Shown: in pieces, positions 11,501 to 18,370 of the stretch
Numbering within the stretch: position 1 is the first letter of the stretch
Layout: each line of letters starts with the position of its first letter
Source of the DNA: Telluribacter roseus
GTDB taxonomy: Bacteria; Bacteroidota; Bacteroidia; Cytophagales; Spirosomataceae
Assembly (NCBI RefSeq): GCF_017355915.2
Contig: NZ_JAFEUV020000001.1
Location: 248,001-312,000, forward strand
DNA length: 64,000 nucleotides
Direction: 5' to 3'
Made by a program: the position numbers and the translations under genes
The notes under the pieces: model-generated
What the model saw: only the letters and a program-made list of their open reading frames with translations
Databases searched by the model: none
What the model was told of the DNA's origin: nothing

Positions 11501-11539
11501 GGACGTCGCTTTGTACGATACCTGACAATAAGCAGATAA
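2576..11539 (+). CDS. Giant cell-surface adhesin-like protein with T9SS type B sorting domain
   Basis: The product has 2987 residues. It has an unusually long leader: the hydrophobic signal core (about residues 56-74, ending TTASA before Q75) is preceded by ~55 residues, and no internal Met gives a shorter start. In order I see a DUF11 domain (~76-205); a SdrD B-like domain (~288-419, GDFVWIDTNQDGIQNAGEPG); Ig-like and GG(V/T)FE(W/Y)R modules; two DUF11 domains (~775-895 and ~897-1020); twelve Cys-rich Ig-like repeats (~1028-1921); more modules; a fourth DUF11 (~2289-2405); a threefold module (~2410-2880); and a gliding-motility/T9SS type B C-terminal domain (~2894-2987, FSPNGDGINDLFVI, DGTYFYVV). 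Such proteins are exported through T9SS and act as surface adhesins, SprB being the model. A PorP/SprF gene starts 4 bases downstream, which fits the known pairing of type B cargo with SprF-like partners. Part of the gene (about 3510-4120) is strikingly AT-rich. Ligand unknown. Confidence 0.92.
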   Translation: MSSPLLLRKFTNTLFFPNKPATDGTPSVVESLWYWILALRLQATRAFLFRSEGYFARAIFSLAFILLAFTTASAQIDLSLGKSIDISRPAIGQTITYTITVKNSGFRPATNVTVRDSLPIGGVEYISNSLVRGGVSYTAGTGIWNVGTVAANDSAILQIKARVLAQGVFFNVAEVQTATEDDQDSWPGDRALDQDDIAVSCFSVPIDWYPGDEFLVEVPTGYKGIKWYYNGTEIKGSAVANNQTVAEVNSDQSLTIKGPGSFTFTSIVGISCPATGCCAIEIVHGAYGSIGDFVWIDTNQDGIQNAGEPGVPNAMVVLQNENKDSIRITYTNSEGKYLFDSLISGTYYVQFYHVLKEIHPSRGFTVPNQGGDDSRDSNVGTGLIGDLGRTTAITIDTSKPQGDILRNNHTIDAGIVVECRVDLTIEGYRTICEGESITLTHTNNLYPGKSIKWYTSKEGGTPFATIISGQPITLKPITTTDYYIEVELGDYCKPDTNRRKITINVNPKPTTPTIPSTVQNTCPDTLVNLTSINPAPSVAGGVFEWRTGSSPVSARVADPTKVANGTYYLFEKSPAGCYSSPAVVTVNIASCDCQLAFTVDAGSDQEICTGESINLTATISGVATGVTWTSAGTGTFTSSTSLLTKYTPSAADIAAGVVVLTATTNDPDGTGLCKPKTDAVKIVINARPAPVFGVACDDTLICQGKSTKLIGFAPDMTIKWYTQATGGNSIGTTVSGGKLTVSPTATTTYYAEAISDKGCVSERTPITVAVQACYADLAVTKTVITPAPYVPGQTVTYAITVKNNGVGNARNVTVNDVLPATLTFASAVPAGEYSNTTGVWAIGDMTATASRTLIINATIKGTATGNITNVAYVRSPDNDPTKPSNDTSKVTIPVTAVADLMLAKKVSKTNPALNEVITYTLEVINKGPAVATNVEVTDPLPAGLEFVSSSTMTKIGTTLKGTFASIGVNETKTLTFTAKVTGSGSVVNTAQITKSDQPDPNSTPGNGYDKGEDDDSKAEITIGCPALEPPVIACATTNICVGESVTLTAVGCRDGSVQWSNGMTGASITVGLNATTTFTAICKKDACVSGASNAITIKVNNPTKPVLASNVTSVCVGGSATLTAANCVGSIIWSNGATGSPLVVTPTETTTYTAYCKQDNCISETASLVINVTTPGPAPIVTCAKEEICPGESVTLTAHECAGQVQWSNGAMGTSITVNPTVNTVYSAKCVVNGCVSQESVKHEIKVITPKAPLIAANKTTVCPATPVTLTATGCDGTVRWSNGATGSSVVVTLNATQSFTATCKTSTCLSNESNVVTITVTTPAAPIISANKTVICSGDSVRLSAIGCNGTVQWSNGMTGSSITVKPTSTTDYTATCKVDACASGVSNTVRVNVNTSGPAPVIAANKTNICVGDSVTLTATGCTGTVNWSNGMTGASIKVKPTATTEYTAVCKGSASCASAPSNKLTINVGQMAAPVIAATKTNICVGDSVTLTATGCTGTITWSNGMTGASIKVKPATTTIFKATCASSTCTSEAGVVTINVTSPPAPTVVCSKEVVCKGESVTMQIVGCAGTPEWSTGQTAGAIVVTPLVTTTYTARCVVNGCKSPVSGSYTITVVDPAKPTLTASATQVQKGVPVTITAAGCTGGTIKWTNGAVGSSITVSPAATTTYGAVCATTAGCTSDTAKIAINVYDCTTSAPVISASTATVCKGGNVTLTAANCTGQVTWSGGKTGSSITVPVNATTTFTAVCKVDACISPVSNSVTVSVVELNAPTLAASSMNICAGDEVTLTAMSCSGNVVWSNGMTGASISVKPTATTSYTAICKLGACESVASAPATITVGSTPAPVIQASATSICFGDNVTLTANGCSNGAVIWSNGLTGSSITISPAVTTTFTAKCFASGSCKSGDSNAITVTVGSKVVKPVTTTLTNACPVATVNLATAVTSTPTTTGGVFVYRTGNTPNSPAVSNPAAVSTSGTYYVFEKTTTGCYSEPSAIVVTIINCNDQIVACQTNPATANAGNDATICAALSYKLSGSIGGAATSAVWTTTGKGTFDNANSLTATYYPTLEDLMSGSVTLTLTTNDPDGAGICQPGKASMKLTIQGIAFRPNILINGVAKTDTIPTHLNICAGDSVVLTATDIKDANNNAYKYKWNGGTATTGNRFVIKQSGTYYVTLVNSTSCVSVPSAKVVVTVGDAVPTPVVVNKRNICPSTTVDLRSAIMSTALVGGTFEYRVGSSPTSALVAAPHAVGEGTYYVFQKSATGCYSAPAKVDVKVYSCGTETPRADLEIIKLVDKANVQVGDSVVYTLKLRNYGPDTATNIAVIDILPAGLEFVLGTGFEVNGNIIKAVIPKLAPNDSIVNSCGVLVTDTGRITNTVRILSLDQVDPVLTNNESSVDIHVTNAERDSVGLGVAMGIINIEPSFEDTYIVAYRITLKNFGTKALTNVQLNDSLTKAFPQPVEFHVMGSAEVGAGSTLVVNPAFNGKDQADLLQTSSTLPAGATEVVTLYVRVKPNGSFGPFYNSVVGSGKSGTTLVQDISNNGFIPLPEGSMPTPVRFDMPNILGVAMLAGTPVVVETGIYDIPYTIRLSNLGMNNLDKVQVVTDLATTFGNGAMIVPGSVSLSADAGLTVNPSYTGQGTATQMLVDSMSNLPKAFTREIYMTVRVDVRATNARTFVSTAIGTAMGGGVMVTDSSMLGTDVDPDNDLDPGNNSTPTRVDLDNSGSAYIGVAMAVSDTLRMSDGSYNITYKVVVKNYSTQVMTNVQLVDSLAKVFNSQTGATFRKVGTPTASNQSTLAINPDFDGDKDVELLLAANSTLNAGAADTLTFIINVSTDGRQVPYINQVYASASVGDTEVSDLSTSGLIPDLNGNSDPTEATENEPTPIIIPAGTELFIPEGFSPNGDGINDLFVIRNTGGQTVILEVYNRWMTLVYKNDDYRNDWDGSSNTGIRVGNSAQGLPDGTYFYVVKLSDGRRFVRYLTISR
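5660..8340 (+). repeat. Twelve tandem Cys-rich Ig-like repeats within the adhesin gene
   Basis: Each unit is about 75 codons and starts near (A/P)P(V/I)I. It carries C-x-G-(D/E)-S-V-T-L-T-A, then GC, WSNG, and TAxC-K near its end, giving four cysteines per typical unit, probably two disulfides once exported. Unit 9 (near 7440-7670) lacks the first cysteine (VQKGVPVTIT). Units 6 and 7 are nearly identical at DNA level around 6800-6910 and 7025-7133, a sign of recent duplication or gene conversion. Confidence 0.85.
9810..11210 (+). repeat. Three diverged copies of a ~150-residue module in the adhesin
   Basis: Three segments start with similar phrases (LGVAMGI near 9820, LGVAMLA near 10270, IGVAMAV near 10765). 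Each continues through Y-x-I-x-(Y)-x-(I/V)-x-(L/V)-x-N, a V-(Q)-(L/V)-x-D-(S)-L turn, then V-N-P or I-N-P and a F-x-N/Y-x-N strand. They look like distant relatives of DUF11 and form the stalk before the sorting domain. Confidence 0.65.
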
Positions 11540-11543
11540 GAAG

Positions 11544-12542
11544 ATGTTACAGTACCCCCGAATCAAAAAATGGACTGCTATGGCACTGCTGACCCTTGGG
11601 GTCGGCAGTACCGAAGTCCTGGCTCAGCAGGACAAGATGTACTCACAGTACATGTTCAACATGATGGCGCTCAACCCGGCCTATGCGGGTAGCCGTGATG
11701 TACTGAGTGCAACCGGCCTCTACCGCAACCAGTGGGTGAACGTAGACGGAGCCCCCAAAACCATGACCTTTACCCTGGACGCTCCCATTAATAAGGAGCG
11801 GGTAGGGCTGGGTCTGCAGGTGTACAACGATCAGATTGGTCTGCAGAACGAGACCGGCGTGTTTGCTTCGTATGCGTTTCGGATCAAGGTAGGGGATCGC
11901 TCTACGCTGGGGCTGGGACTGCAGGCCGGAGCCATCAGCTTCAAGTGGGATCTGACGGAGGCTCGCCTTAATCCGGGTGGAACCGTTGACCCGGCCTTTG
12001 CTACGAATATCTCCAAAATACTTCCCAACTTCGGAACGGGTATCTACATCAGCAACGACAAGTCTTACTTCGGCGTGTCGGTACCGCAGCTGATCGTGAA
12101 TAATCTGTCTGATTACGATTCGGGGGAGCACCGGGCCAAGCAGCGTCGTCACGCTTACATGATGGCTGGCTTTGTAGTGGGCCTGAGCAACTCCCTGAAG
12201 TTAAAGCCGTCGATGCTGGTAAAGTATGCCAACGGAGCACCACTCGGCTTTGACGGAAACATCAACCTGTGGATCAACGACCGCCTGGCGCTGGGTACCT
12301 CGTACCGGCGTAACCAGTACAGTACCCTCCAGAACAGCGCCGAAATGTATACAAGCGACGCCGTGGTAGGGATGCTGGAGGTACAGCTTACGGATCAGTT
12401 CCGGATTGGATACGCTTATGATATGATGCTGAACGGCCTCAGACAATCCAACCTGAGTATCAACTCCGGCAGCCACGAAGTCATGCTGCGCTATGAGTTT
12501 GGATTCAGTAAGAGCAAAATCCTTACTCCGCGCTATTTCTAA
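11544..12542 (+). CDS. PorP/SprF family T9SS outer-membrane protein
   Basis: The product has 332 residues with a signal peptide ending near EVLA-QQD, then the family signature QYMFNMMALNPAYAGSRD, barrel-like alternating strands and the C-terminal block EVMLRYEFGF. PorP/SprF proteins sit in the outer membrane and attach or help export T9SS cargo, in particular type B CTD proteins such as SprB. It starts 4 bases after the adhesin stop codon, so the two are almost certainly co-transcribed and this protein is the likely dedicated partner of that adhesin. A terminator follows at 12567. The family is clear; the pairing is inferred from the context. Confidence 0.92.
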   Translation: MLQYPRIKKWTAMALLTLGVGSTEVLAQQDKMYSQYMFNMMALNPAYAGSRDVLSATGLYRNQWVNVDGAPKTMTFTLDAPINKERVGLGLQVYNDQIGLQNETGVFASYAFRIKVGDRSTLGLGLQAGAISFKWDLTEARLNPGGTVDPAFATNISKILPNFGTGIYISNDKSYFGVSVPQLIVNNLSDYDSGEHRAKQRRHAYMMAGFVVGLSNSLKLKPSMLVKYANGAPLGFDGNINLWINDRLALGTSYRRNQYSTLQNSAEMYTSDAVVGMLEVQLTDQFRIGYAYDMMLNGLRQSNLSINSGSHEVMLRYEFGFSKSKILTPRYF

Positions 12543-12566
12543 CCGGCCCGATGGGCCTGCCCCAAA

Positions 12567-12617
12567 GTATATCCTCTCTGTTATCTGATCAGGTAGTGGG
12601 GAGGATATACCTTTTTT
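12567..12617 (+). terminator. Rho-independent terminator after the adhesin operon
   Basis: Arms 12567-12576 (GTATATCCTC) and 12601-12610 are perfect complements, followed by C and six T residues. Confidence 0.75.
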
Positions 12618-12660
12618 AATCAATATACTGAGCCGGCAGTAGTTAGGTGCGCAGGCAAAA

Positions 12661-12691
12661 GGGCAGGAGAGGTTTTCTCCCGTCCTTTTTT
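12661..12691 (+). terminator. Second hairpin with T-run before the next PorP/SprF gene
   Basis: Ten-base arms 12661-12670 and 12676-12685 pair with one mismatch and one G-U, followed by six T. It lies in tandem with the terminator at 12567 and overlaps the promoter of the next gene. Confidence 0.6.
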
Positions 12692-12720
12692 GGTTTGTAC
12701 CAAAAGGATGACTACACTTG
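12689..12720 (+). promoter_or_regulatory. Bacteroidota-type promoter (TTTG-N20-TACACTTG)
   Basis: TTTG at 12689-12692 and TACACTTG at 12713-12720 match the -33/-7 pattern TTTG and TAnnTTTG with one deviation. Transcription would start near 12727, which excludes the upstream TTG at 12690 as a start codon. Confidence 0.55.
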
Positions 12721-12737
12721 AAACAAATTTTAGAATA

Positions 12738-13646
12738 ATGATAAAAATAATTACCAAAGTTGCATCTAGGGCGGGCTGTGCGTTGTTAATTATGATGGGG
12801 ACGGCTACCTGGTCTTTTGGGCAGCGGGAAGTACTCTACGAGCAGTACCAGCAAAATCCCATGGCCATTAATCCGGCCTTCACAGGAGTGCGCGAAGATT
12901 TTAATATGACCGTCCTGCTCCGGCGGCGCTGGTTTTTTCTGCCCAATTCACCCATAACCCAGACTTTTGCTACCGACGGTATGCTGGCCAACGGCAGGAT
13001 AGGCCTGGGCCTGCAGGCACTGAACGACCGCATGAGCGTGTATGGTACTACGGGAGCATACGGATCGGCCGCTTATCACCTGGCAGCAACCGGTACCCTA
13101 AAAGTTTCACTCGGGGTTCAGGGAGGAGTCAATGTATTACCCGTCTATGATGTTGCGTCTGGTATTTCGGTCAACCGTGCCCTGGGGAGTCTGGGGGTAG
13201 GGCTGTGGCTACGTTCTGACCGCTTCTACGCCGGTATCTCCAAGCCTGAGCTCCTGGATCAGGGGTACGGTAGCCGACAGTTTGCATCGGTCTACCGGCG
13301 CCCGCTGTACCTGCTGGCCGGTGGACAGTACGATATGTCCGACGACGTCACCCTACTGCCTCAGGTACTGGTAGTTCAGGAGAGTGGCAGCCGGCTTCGG
13401 GTAGATGTGGGAGCACGTGCCTGGTTTTACGAGCGGGTGGGGCTGGGAGCTTCTTTTCGCACGGCTGTTCAAAATTATTTACAACTTTCTGCCGAAGTGC
13501 AGGTTTCAAATAATGTAAGAGTAGGATACATGTTCAATTCAAGGGCAATAGAAAGGGGAAGTTTGACATCCAATACAGCTCCTGCTGGTATGCATGAACT
13601 TATGCTGAAGTTTGTACCTAATCCGTCTGGTTTTCATCGGAACTAA
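12738..13646 (+). CDS. Second PorP/SprF family membrane protein
   Basis: The product has 302 residues from the ATG at 12738. The frame stays open upstream to a TTG at 12690, but that lies in the promoter, and the ATG gives a proper signal peptide (basic start, hydrophobic core, WSFG-QRE). The family signature follows (LYEQYQQNPMAINPAFTGVRED), and the C-terminus has the usual MHELMLKF. It is clearly related to the protein at 11544 but diverged, and is separated from it by two terminators and its own promoter, so it is regulated independently. No T9SS cargo gene adjoins it on the right; it may serve the adhesin to the left or be a paralog with another client. Confidence 0.88.
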   Translation: MIKIITKVASRAGCALLIMMGTATWSFGQREVLYEQYQQNPMAINPAFTGVREDFNMTVLLRRRWFFLPNSPITQTFATDGMLANGRIGLGLQALNDRMSVYGTTGAYGSAAYHLAATGTLKVSLGVQGGVNVLPVYDVASGISVNRALGSLGVGLWLRSDRFYAGISKPELLDQGYGSRQFASVYRRPLYLLAGGQYDMSDDVTLLPQVLVVQESGSRLRVDVGARAWFYERVGLGASFRTAVQNYLQLSAEVQVSNNVRVGYMFNSRAIERGSLTSNTAPAGMHELMLKFVPNPSGFHRN

Positions 13647-13728
13647 GTAAGCACAAAGGCAAAAGGATAATTGGTTATGCATCCTGTAAAAAGGAGTTTT
13701 TTTTGTGTTTTGTTTAGATAACATCTCG

Positions 13729-13736
13729 TAACTTTG
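13729..13736 (+). promoter_or_regulatory. -7 promoter element TAACTTTG of sucAB
   Basis: Perfect match to TAnnTTTG 28 bases before the sucA ATG. No TTTG sits at the expected distance upstream; the nearest copies give spacers of 16 and 23. It overlaps the TTG at 13734, arguing against that codon as the start. Confidence 0.55.
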
Positions 13737-13763
13737 CCCCACAAAAGAAAAATCACATTTGTG

Positions 13764-16526
13764 ATGGATAAATATTCATATATAGCTAATTCACACGGTG
13801 CTTACATAGAGGAATTGTACAATTCCTACAAGCAAGACCCTTCCTCCGTAGATGAGGGATGGCGCAAATTTTTTGAGGGCTTCGAGTTTTCATTGAAATA
13901 TCCGGTCAATGGACAAGCCAATGGACATGCTAATGGAGTAGCTTCAAAAGAGGCTGCTGCAACAGGAAAAGCAGATCCTGCCCAGATACGGAAAGAAATG
14001 GAAGTCGTACACCTGATCAGAGGGTACCGCTCGCGCGGACACCTGCTGGCTACGACCAACCCTATTCGTCCGCGTCTGGATCGCAAACCCATGCTGAACC
14101 TGTCGGATTTCAACCTGACCGAAGCTGACCTGGATCAGGTCTTCGAAGCTGGGGTAGAAGTTTTCGGTCGTCCGGCCAAGCTGCGGGAGATCGTGGATGC
14201 CCTGAAGAAAATATATACTGGTAATATAGGATTCGAGTACCTCTACATTCGTGACCGCGAGCAGAAACAATGGCTTCGCGAGAAGATCGAGAAAGAGGCT
14301 TTGAATATGAATTTTTCGATAGAGGATAAAAAACACATCCTGTCGAAACTCAACGAGGCTGTCGTATTCGAAAACTTCCTGCACACCAAGTACCTTGGAC
14401 AGAAGCGCTTCTCGCTGGAAGGTGGCGAAACTACCATTCCGGCGCTGGACGCCATGATCAACAAGGCTGGTGAGCTGGGCGTTAAGGAAGTAATGATCGG
14501 TATGGCCCACCGCGGTCGTCTGAACGTACTGGCCAATATCATGCGCAAGACCTACGAGCAGATCTTCAACGAATTTGAAGGTAACTTGCCCGACCAGGTA
14601 TGGGGTGATGGCGACGTGAAGTACCACATGGGCTTCTCCAGCCAGATCGAAACTCCTTCGGGCCAGCAGATGTACCTCAAGCTGGCACCTAACCCATCGC
14701 ACCTCGAGGCCGTAGATCCCGTGGTGGAAGGCTTTATAAGGGCCCGCGCCGATGGCATGTACAACAGCGATTACGATAAGGTACTGCCCGTACTGATCCA
14801 CGGTGACGCCGCCGTAGCCGGACAGGGCATTGTATACGAAGTAACGCAGATGTCAGGTCTCGAAGGCTACTATACCGGAGGTACCATACATTTTGTCATC
14901 AACAACCAGGTAGGTTTTACGACCGACTTCGAAGATGCCCGTACGAGTATCTACAGTACGGATGTCGCCAAGATCGTGGATGCCCCTGTACTGCACGTCA
15001 ACGGTGATGATCCGGAGGCAGTAGTATACTGTATGCATCTGGCGGTGGAGTATCGTCAGAAATTCAACAAGGACATCTTTATTGACATGGTATGTTACCG
15101 TCGTCACGGTCACAACGAGTCGGATGAGCCTAAGTTTACGCAACCGGTACTTTACAGCTACATCGAAAACCACAATAACCCTCGCGAGATCTACCAGAAA
15201 GTACTGGCTGAGCGTGGCTATGTGGATGCTGAGCTGGCTGCCAATATGGATAAAGAGTTTAAGGCACTCCTACAGGAGCGCCTGGATATGGTAAAGCAGA
15301 AGTCGCTGCCTTACGCTATGCCTAAACTGGAGCAGGAGTGGCGCAACCTACGCTACGCTACTGCGGAGGATTTTGAGAAATCGCCCGAAACCGGTGTTCC
15401 TCTTGAGGTACTTGAAAAGATAGGTCAGGCCCTAGTAAAAGTTCCCGAAGGATTCACCACTCTAAAGCAGATAGATAAGCTGCTCAAGGATCGGAAGCAG
15501 ATGATCTTTGATACCAAGCGCATCAACTGGGCTACCGCCGAACTACTGGCTTACGGTTCTATCCTGGCCGAAGGTAAGGTGGTTCGTTTGAGCGGACAGG
15601 ACGTACAGCGGGGTACTTTCTCGCACCGTCATGCCGTCCTGCGCGATGCCCAAACTAATGCAGAATACAGCAACCTGGATCATATCCAGGATGGGCAGGG
15701 ACGCTTCATGATCTATAACTCGCTGCTTTCGGAGTACGGGGTACTTGGATTCGAGTTTGGCTACTCCATGGCTAACCCCAATGCGCTGGTGATCTGGGAG
15801 GCTCAGTTCGGTGATTTTGCCAATGGAGCGCAGGTCATGATTGATCAGTTTATTACATCTAGCGAAACCAAATGGGACCGTTGGACTGGACTAGTGATGC
15901 TGCTTCCTCATGGCTATGAGGGACAGGGCCCTGAGCACTCCAACGCCCGTCCAGAAAGATTCCTACAGCTATCGGCCAACAATAACATTATTGTTGCCAA
16001 TGTTACTACGCCGGCCAACTTCTTCCATATGATGCGTCGTCAGCTAAACGCTCCCTACCGGAAGCCTCTGGTCGTGATGTCGCCGAAGTCGATGCTGCGT
16101 CACCCGCTTTGTGTGTCGTCACTGGAAGAACTAACTACCGGAAGGTTCCAGGAAACCATTGGGGATACCTATGCTGATCCTAACAAAGTGAAGAAAGTAC
16201 TGCTGTGTACAGGTAAGATATACTACGAGTTGTTGGAAAAGCAGCAGGCTGATAAGCGTGATGATGTGGCTATCATCCGGGTGGAGCAGATGCATCCGTT
16301 CCCGAAAACCCAGCTGAATGGGCACATCGCACAGTACCCGAATGCCAAGGTATACTGGGTGCAGGAAGAGCCGTTCAACATGGGTGGCTGGACCTTTATG
16401 CTGCGCATGTATTCAGAGCAGCCGCTGGAAGTGATTGCTCGTCGCTCGAGTGCTTCGCCCTCAACGGGCTTTGCCAAGATCCACGCTCAGGAGCAGGCCG
16501 AGATCATCCGCCGGGCATTTGAATAA
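13764..16526 (+). CDS. sucA: 2-oxoglutarate dehydrogenase E1 component
   Basis: This is the thiamine-diphosphate-dependent decarboxylase of the 2-oxoglutarate dehydrogenase complex, making succinyl groups for the E2 lipoyl arm in the TCA cycle. It has 920 residues, the usual length. The N-terminal E1o motif is present (YIANSHGAYIEELY, then DPSSVDEGWRKFF), followed by a His/Ala/Gly-rich linker, the substrate and ThDP region (MIGMAHRGRLNVLAN; HGDAAVAGQGIVYE; NNQVGFTT), the transketolase pyrimidine-type domain (FEFGYSMANPNALVIWEAQF; LLPHGYEGQGPEHSNAR) and the C-terminal domain. I chose ATG 13764 because the protein then starts MDKYSYIANS as in relatives; the open frame upstream begins with a TTG inside the promoter. 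sucB follows after 52 bases and shares its terminator. Confidence 0.97.
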   Translation: MDKYSYIANSHGAYIEELYNSYKQDPSSVDEGWRKFFEGFEFSLKYPVNGQANGHANGVASKEAAATGKADPAQIRKEMEVVHLIRGYRSRGHLLATTNPIRPRLDRKPMLNLSDFNLTEADLDQVFEAGVEVFGRPAKLREIVDALKKIYTGNIGFEYLYIRDREQKQWLREKIEKEALNMNFSIEDKKHILSKLNEAVVFENFLHTKYLGQKRFSLEGGETTIPALDAMINKAGELGVKEVMIGMAHRGRLNVLANIMRKTYEQIFNEFEGNLPDQVWGDGDVKYHMGFSSQIETPSGQQMYLKLAPNPSHLEAVDPVVEGFIRARADGMYNSDYDKVLPVLIHGDAAVAGQGIVYEVTQMSGLEGYYTGGTIHFVINNQVGFTTDFEDARTSIYSTDVAKIVDAPVLHVNGDDPEAVVYCMHLAVEYRQKFNKDIFIDMVCYRRHGHNESDEPKFTQPVLYSYIENHNNPREIYQKVLAERGYVDAELAANMDKEFKALLQERLDMVKQKSLPYAMPKLEQEWRNLRYATAEDFEKSPETGVPLEVLEKIGQALVKVPEGFTTLKQIDKLLKDRKQMIFDTKRINWATAELLAYGSILAEGKVVRLSGQDVQRGTFSHRHAVLRDAQTNAEYSNLDHIQDGQGRFMIYNSLLSEYGVLGFEFGYSMANPNALVIWEAQFGDFANGAQVMIDQFITSSETKWDRWTGLVMLLPHGYEGQGPEHSNARPERFLQLSANNNIIVANVTTPANFFHMMRRQLNAPYRKPLVVMSPKSMLRHPLCVSSLEELTTGRFQETIGDTYADPNKVKKVLLCTGKIYYELLEKQQADKRDDVAIIRVEQMHPFPKTQLNGHIAQYPNAKVYWVQEEPFNMGGWTFMLRMYSEQPLEVIARRSSASPSTGFAKIHAQEQAEIIRRAFE

Positions 16527-16578
16527 TTTCCAATCGTGTATATAGTGACCACTTAATCTTCATAAGAAAGTTGATAAT

Positions 16579-18189
16579 ATGGCTGAAATAGAAATAAAAG
16601 TACCACCCGTAGGGGAATCCATTACGGAAGTTACCATCGGAACCTGGTTCAAAAACGAAGGCGACTTTGTTAAAATGGACGAGGTGATCTGCGGGCTGGA
16701 CTCTGATAAGGCAACTTTTGAACTTACTGCCGAAGCAGAAGGAATACTACATATAAAAGCCAAGGAAGGTGATACCCTCTCTATAGGTGATCTGATCGCA
16801 ACCATCGACAAGTCCGGAGCAGGTACTGCTCAGGGTAATGGTAGTGCAGTAGCTTCTGAGGCCGCTGCTACAACGGCTGCCTCAGGCTATGGTAGTCCGG
16901 CTCAGCCGGAGGCTAAGCCAGCTGCTCCTGCCGCTCCCGCTGCTCCTGTTGCTCAGGAGGCTAAGGTTATCGAGATGAAAGTACCTACTGTGGGTGAATC
17001 CATTACCGAGGTAACTATTGCCAGCTGGATTAAAAAGGACGGAGACCGGGTAGAACTGGACGAGATCCTGTGCGAACTGGAATCCGACAAAGCTACTTTC
17101 GAACTTCCTTCCGAAGCGGCCGGTACCTTGCGTATCGTAGCGGGTGAAGGCGAGACCCTTGCCATCGGAGCTACGATCTGCCGTATCGAGGCGAGTGAAG
17201 GTGCCGCATCAGCAGCTCCCGCACCAACGGCTGCTCCGGCAGCTGCTGCTCCAGCCGCTCAGCAGAGTGACGATAAAGGATTCTCGGCTGGACATGTATC
17301 TCCGGTTGCCGCTAAGATACTGGCCGAAAAGGGCATCGATCCTAAAGAAGTAAGTGGTACTGGTACCGGTGGACGCATCACCAAAGAAGATGCACTACGG
17401 GCTGAGAAGTCACAGGCGAAGCCTGCCGCTGCTGAGCCAGCCAAGGCAGCCGCTCCTGCTCAGTCGCAGGCTCCTGCAGTATCAGGCGACCGTGGACAGC
17501 GTCGTGAGAAAATGTCTTCTCTGCGTCGTACCATTGCCCGTCGTCTGGTGTCTGTCAAGAACGAGACGGCTATGCTTACTACCTTCAACGAGGTAGATAT
17601 GAAGCCGATCATGGACCTGCGCGCCAAGTTCAAGGACAAATTCAAAGAGAAGCACGAAGTAGGCCTCGGCTTTATGTCGTTCTTCACCAAAGCCGTATGT
17701 GTAGCCCTGCAGGATTTCCCCGTAGTGAATGCCTACATCGACGGTGACGATATTGTATACAACGACCACTGCGATGTTTCTATCGCGGTTTCTACACCAC
17801 GCGGACTGGTAGTACCCGTGATTCGCAGCGCTGAAAAATTATCATTCGCTGGTGTCGAGAAGGAGATTATCCGTCTGGCTGCCCGTGCCCGTGATGGTAA
17901 GCTGAGCATGGATGAAATGTCAGGAGGAACCTTCACCATTACCAACGGTGGTATATTCGGTTCGATGCTGTCTACGCCAATCATCAATGCTCCACAGTCG
18001 GCGATTCTGGGTATGCACAATATCGTGGAGCGCCCCGTGGTAGTAAATGGTGAAATCGTAGTACGTCCGATCATGTACGTGGCGCTGTCGTACGACCACC
18101 GTACTATCGATGGACGTGATTCGGTTAGCTTCCTGGTGCGCGTGAAGCAACTCCTGGAAGATCCAACCCGTCTGCTGCTGGAACTATAA
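16579..18189 (+). CDS. sucB: 2-oxoglutarate dehydrogenase E2, dihydrolipoyl succinyltransferase
   Basis: The core acyltransferase of the complex moves the succinyl group from lipoamide to CoA. Its 536 residues hold two lipoyl domains, each with the modified lysine in a SDKATFEL motif (about residues 1-75 and 130-205), joined by Ala/Pro-rich linkers. An E3-binding peripheral domain follows ([33 protein letters not shown]) and then the catalytic domain ending with [11 protein letters not shown], which carries the active-site His and Asp. Proteobacterial SucB has one lipoyl domain; two are less usual and make the protein longer. The specificity (succinyl rather than acetyl) is inferred from its position after sucA. 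A strong terminator closes the operon. Confidence 0.95.
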   Translation: MAEIEIKVPPVGESITEVTIGTWFKNEGDFVKMDEVICGLDSDKATFELTAEAEGILHIKAKEGDTLSIGDLIATIDKSGAGTAQGNGSAVASEAAATTAASGYGSPAQPEAKPAAPAAPAAPVAQEAKVIEMKVPTVGESITEVTIASWIKKDGDRVELDEILCELESDKATFELPSEAAGTLRIVAGEGETLAIGATICRIEASEGAASAAPAPTAAPAAAAPAAQQSDDKGFSAGHVSPVAAKILAEKGIDPKEVSGTGTGGRITKEDALRAEKSQAKPAAAEPAKAAAPAQSQAPAVSGDRGQRREKMSSLRRTIARRLVSVKNETAMLTTFNEVDMKPIMDLRAKFKDKFKEKHEVGLGFMSFFTKAVCVALQDFPVVNAYIDGDDIVYNDHCDVSIAVSTPRGLVVPVIRSAEKLSFAGVEKEIIRLAARARDGKLSMDEMSGGTFTITNGGIFGSMLSTPIINAPQSAILGMHNIVERPVVVNGEIVVRPIMYVALSYDHRTIDGRDSVSFLVRVKQLLEDPTRLLLEL

Positions 18190-18207
18190 TAGCATTAGAT
18201 AAATTCA

Positions 18208-18243
18208 AAGCCCCTGGGAGGTACCTCCCAGGGGCTTTTTTTA
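18208..18243 (+). terminator. sucAB terminator
   Basis: A near-perfect palindrome (arms of about 14 bases, centre GGTACC) is followed by seven T residues. Confidence 0.85.
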
Positions 18244-18370
18244 TTGATGAATTATCCTTAGTCAGATATAAAAATCGAATAGTAAGAGCGTGGAGTAAGT
18301 GTACCGAGAATCCGGTTTTTATTCCTATTTTAGGTACTGTTATTCTACCACATCCACCCTTAATAGATCT

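Noticed and set aside
12690-12737. TTG-started extension of the second PorP/SprF gene
   Set aside because: It begins in the terminator T-run and promoter and would place 16 residues before a good signal peptide.
13734-13763. TTG-started extension of sucA
   Set aside because: The TTG overlaps the perfect -7 box and the family N-terminus starts at ATG 13764.
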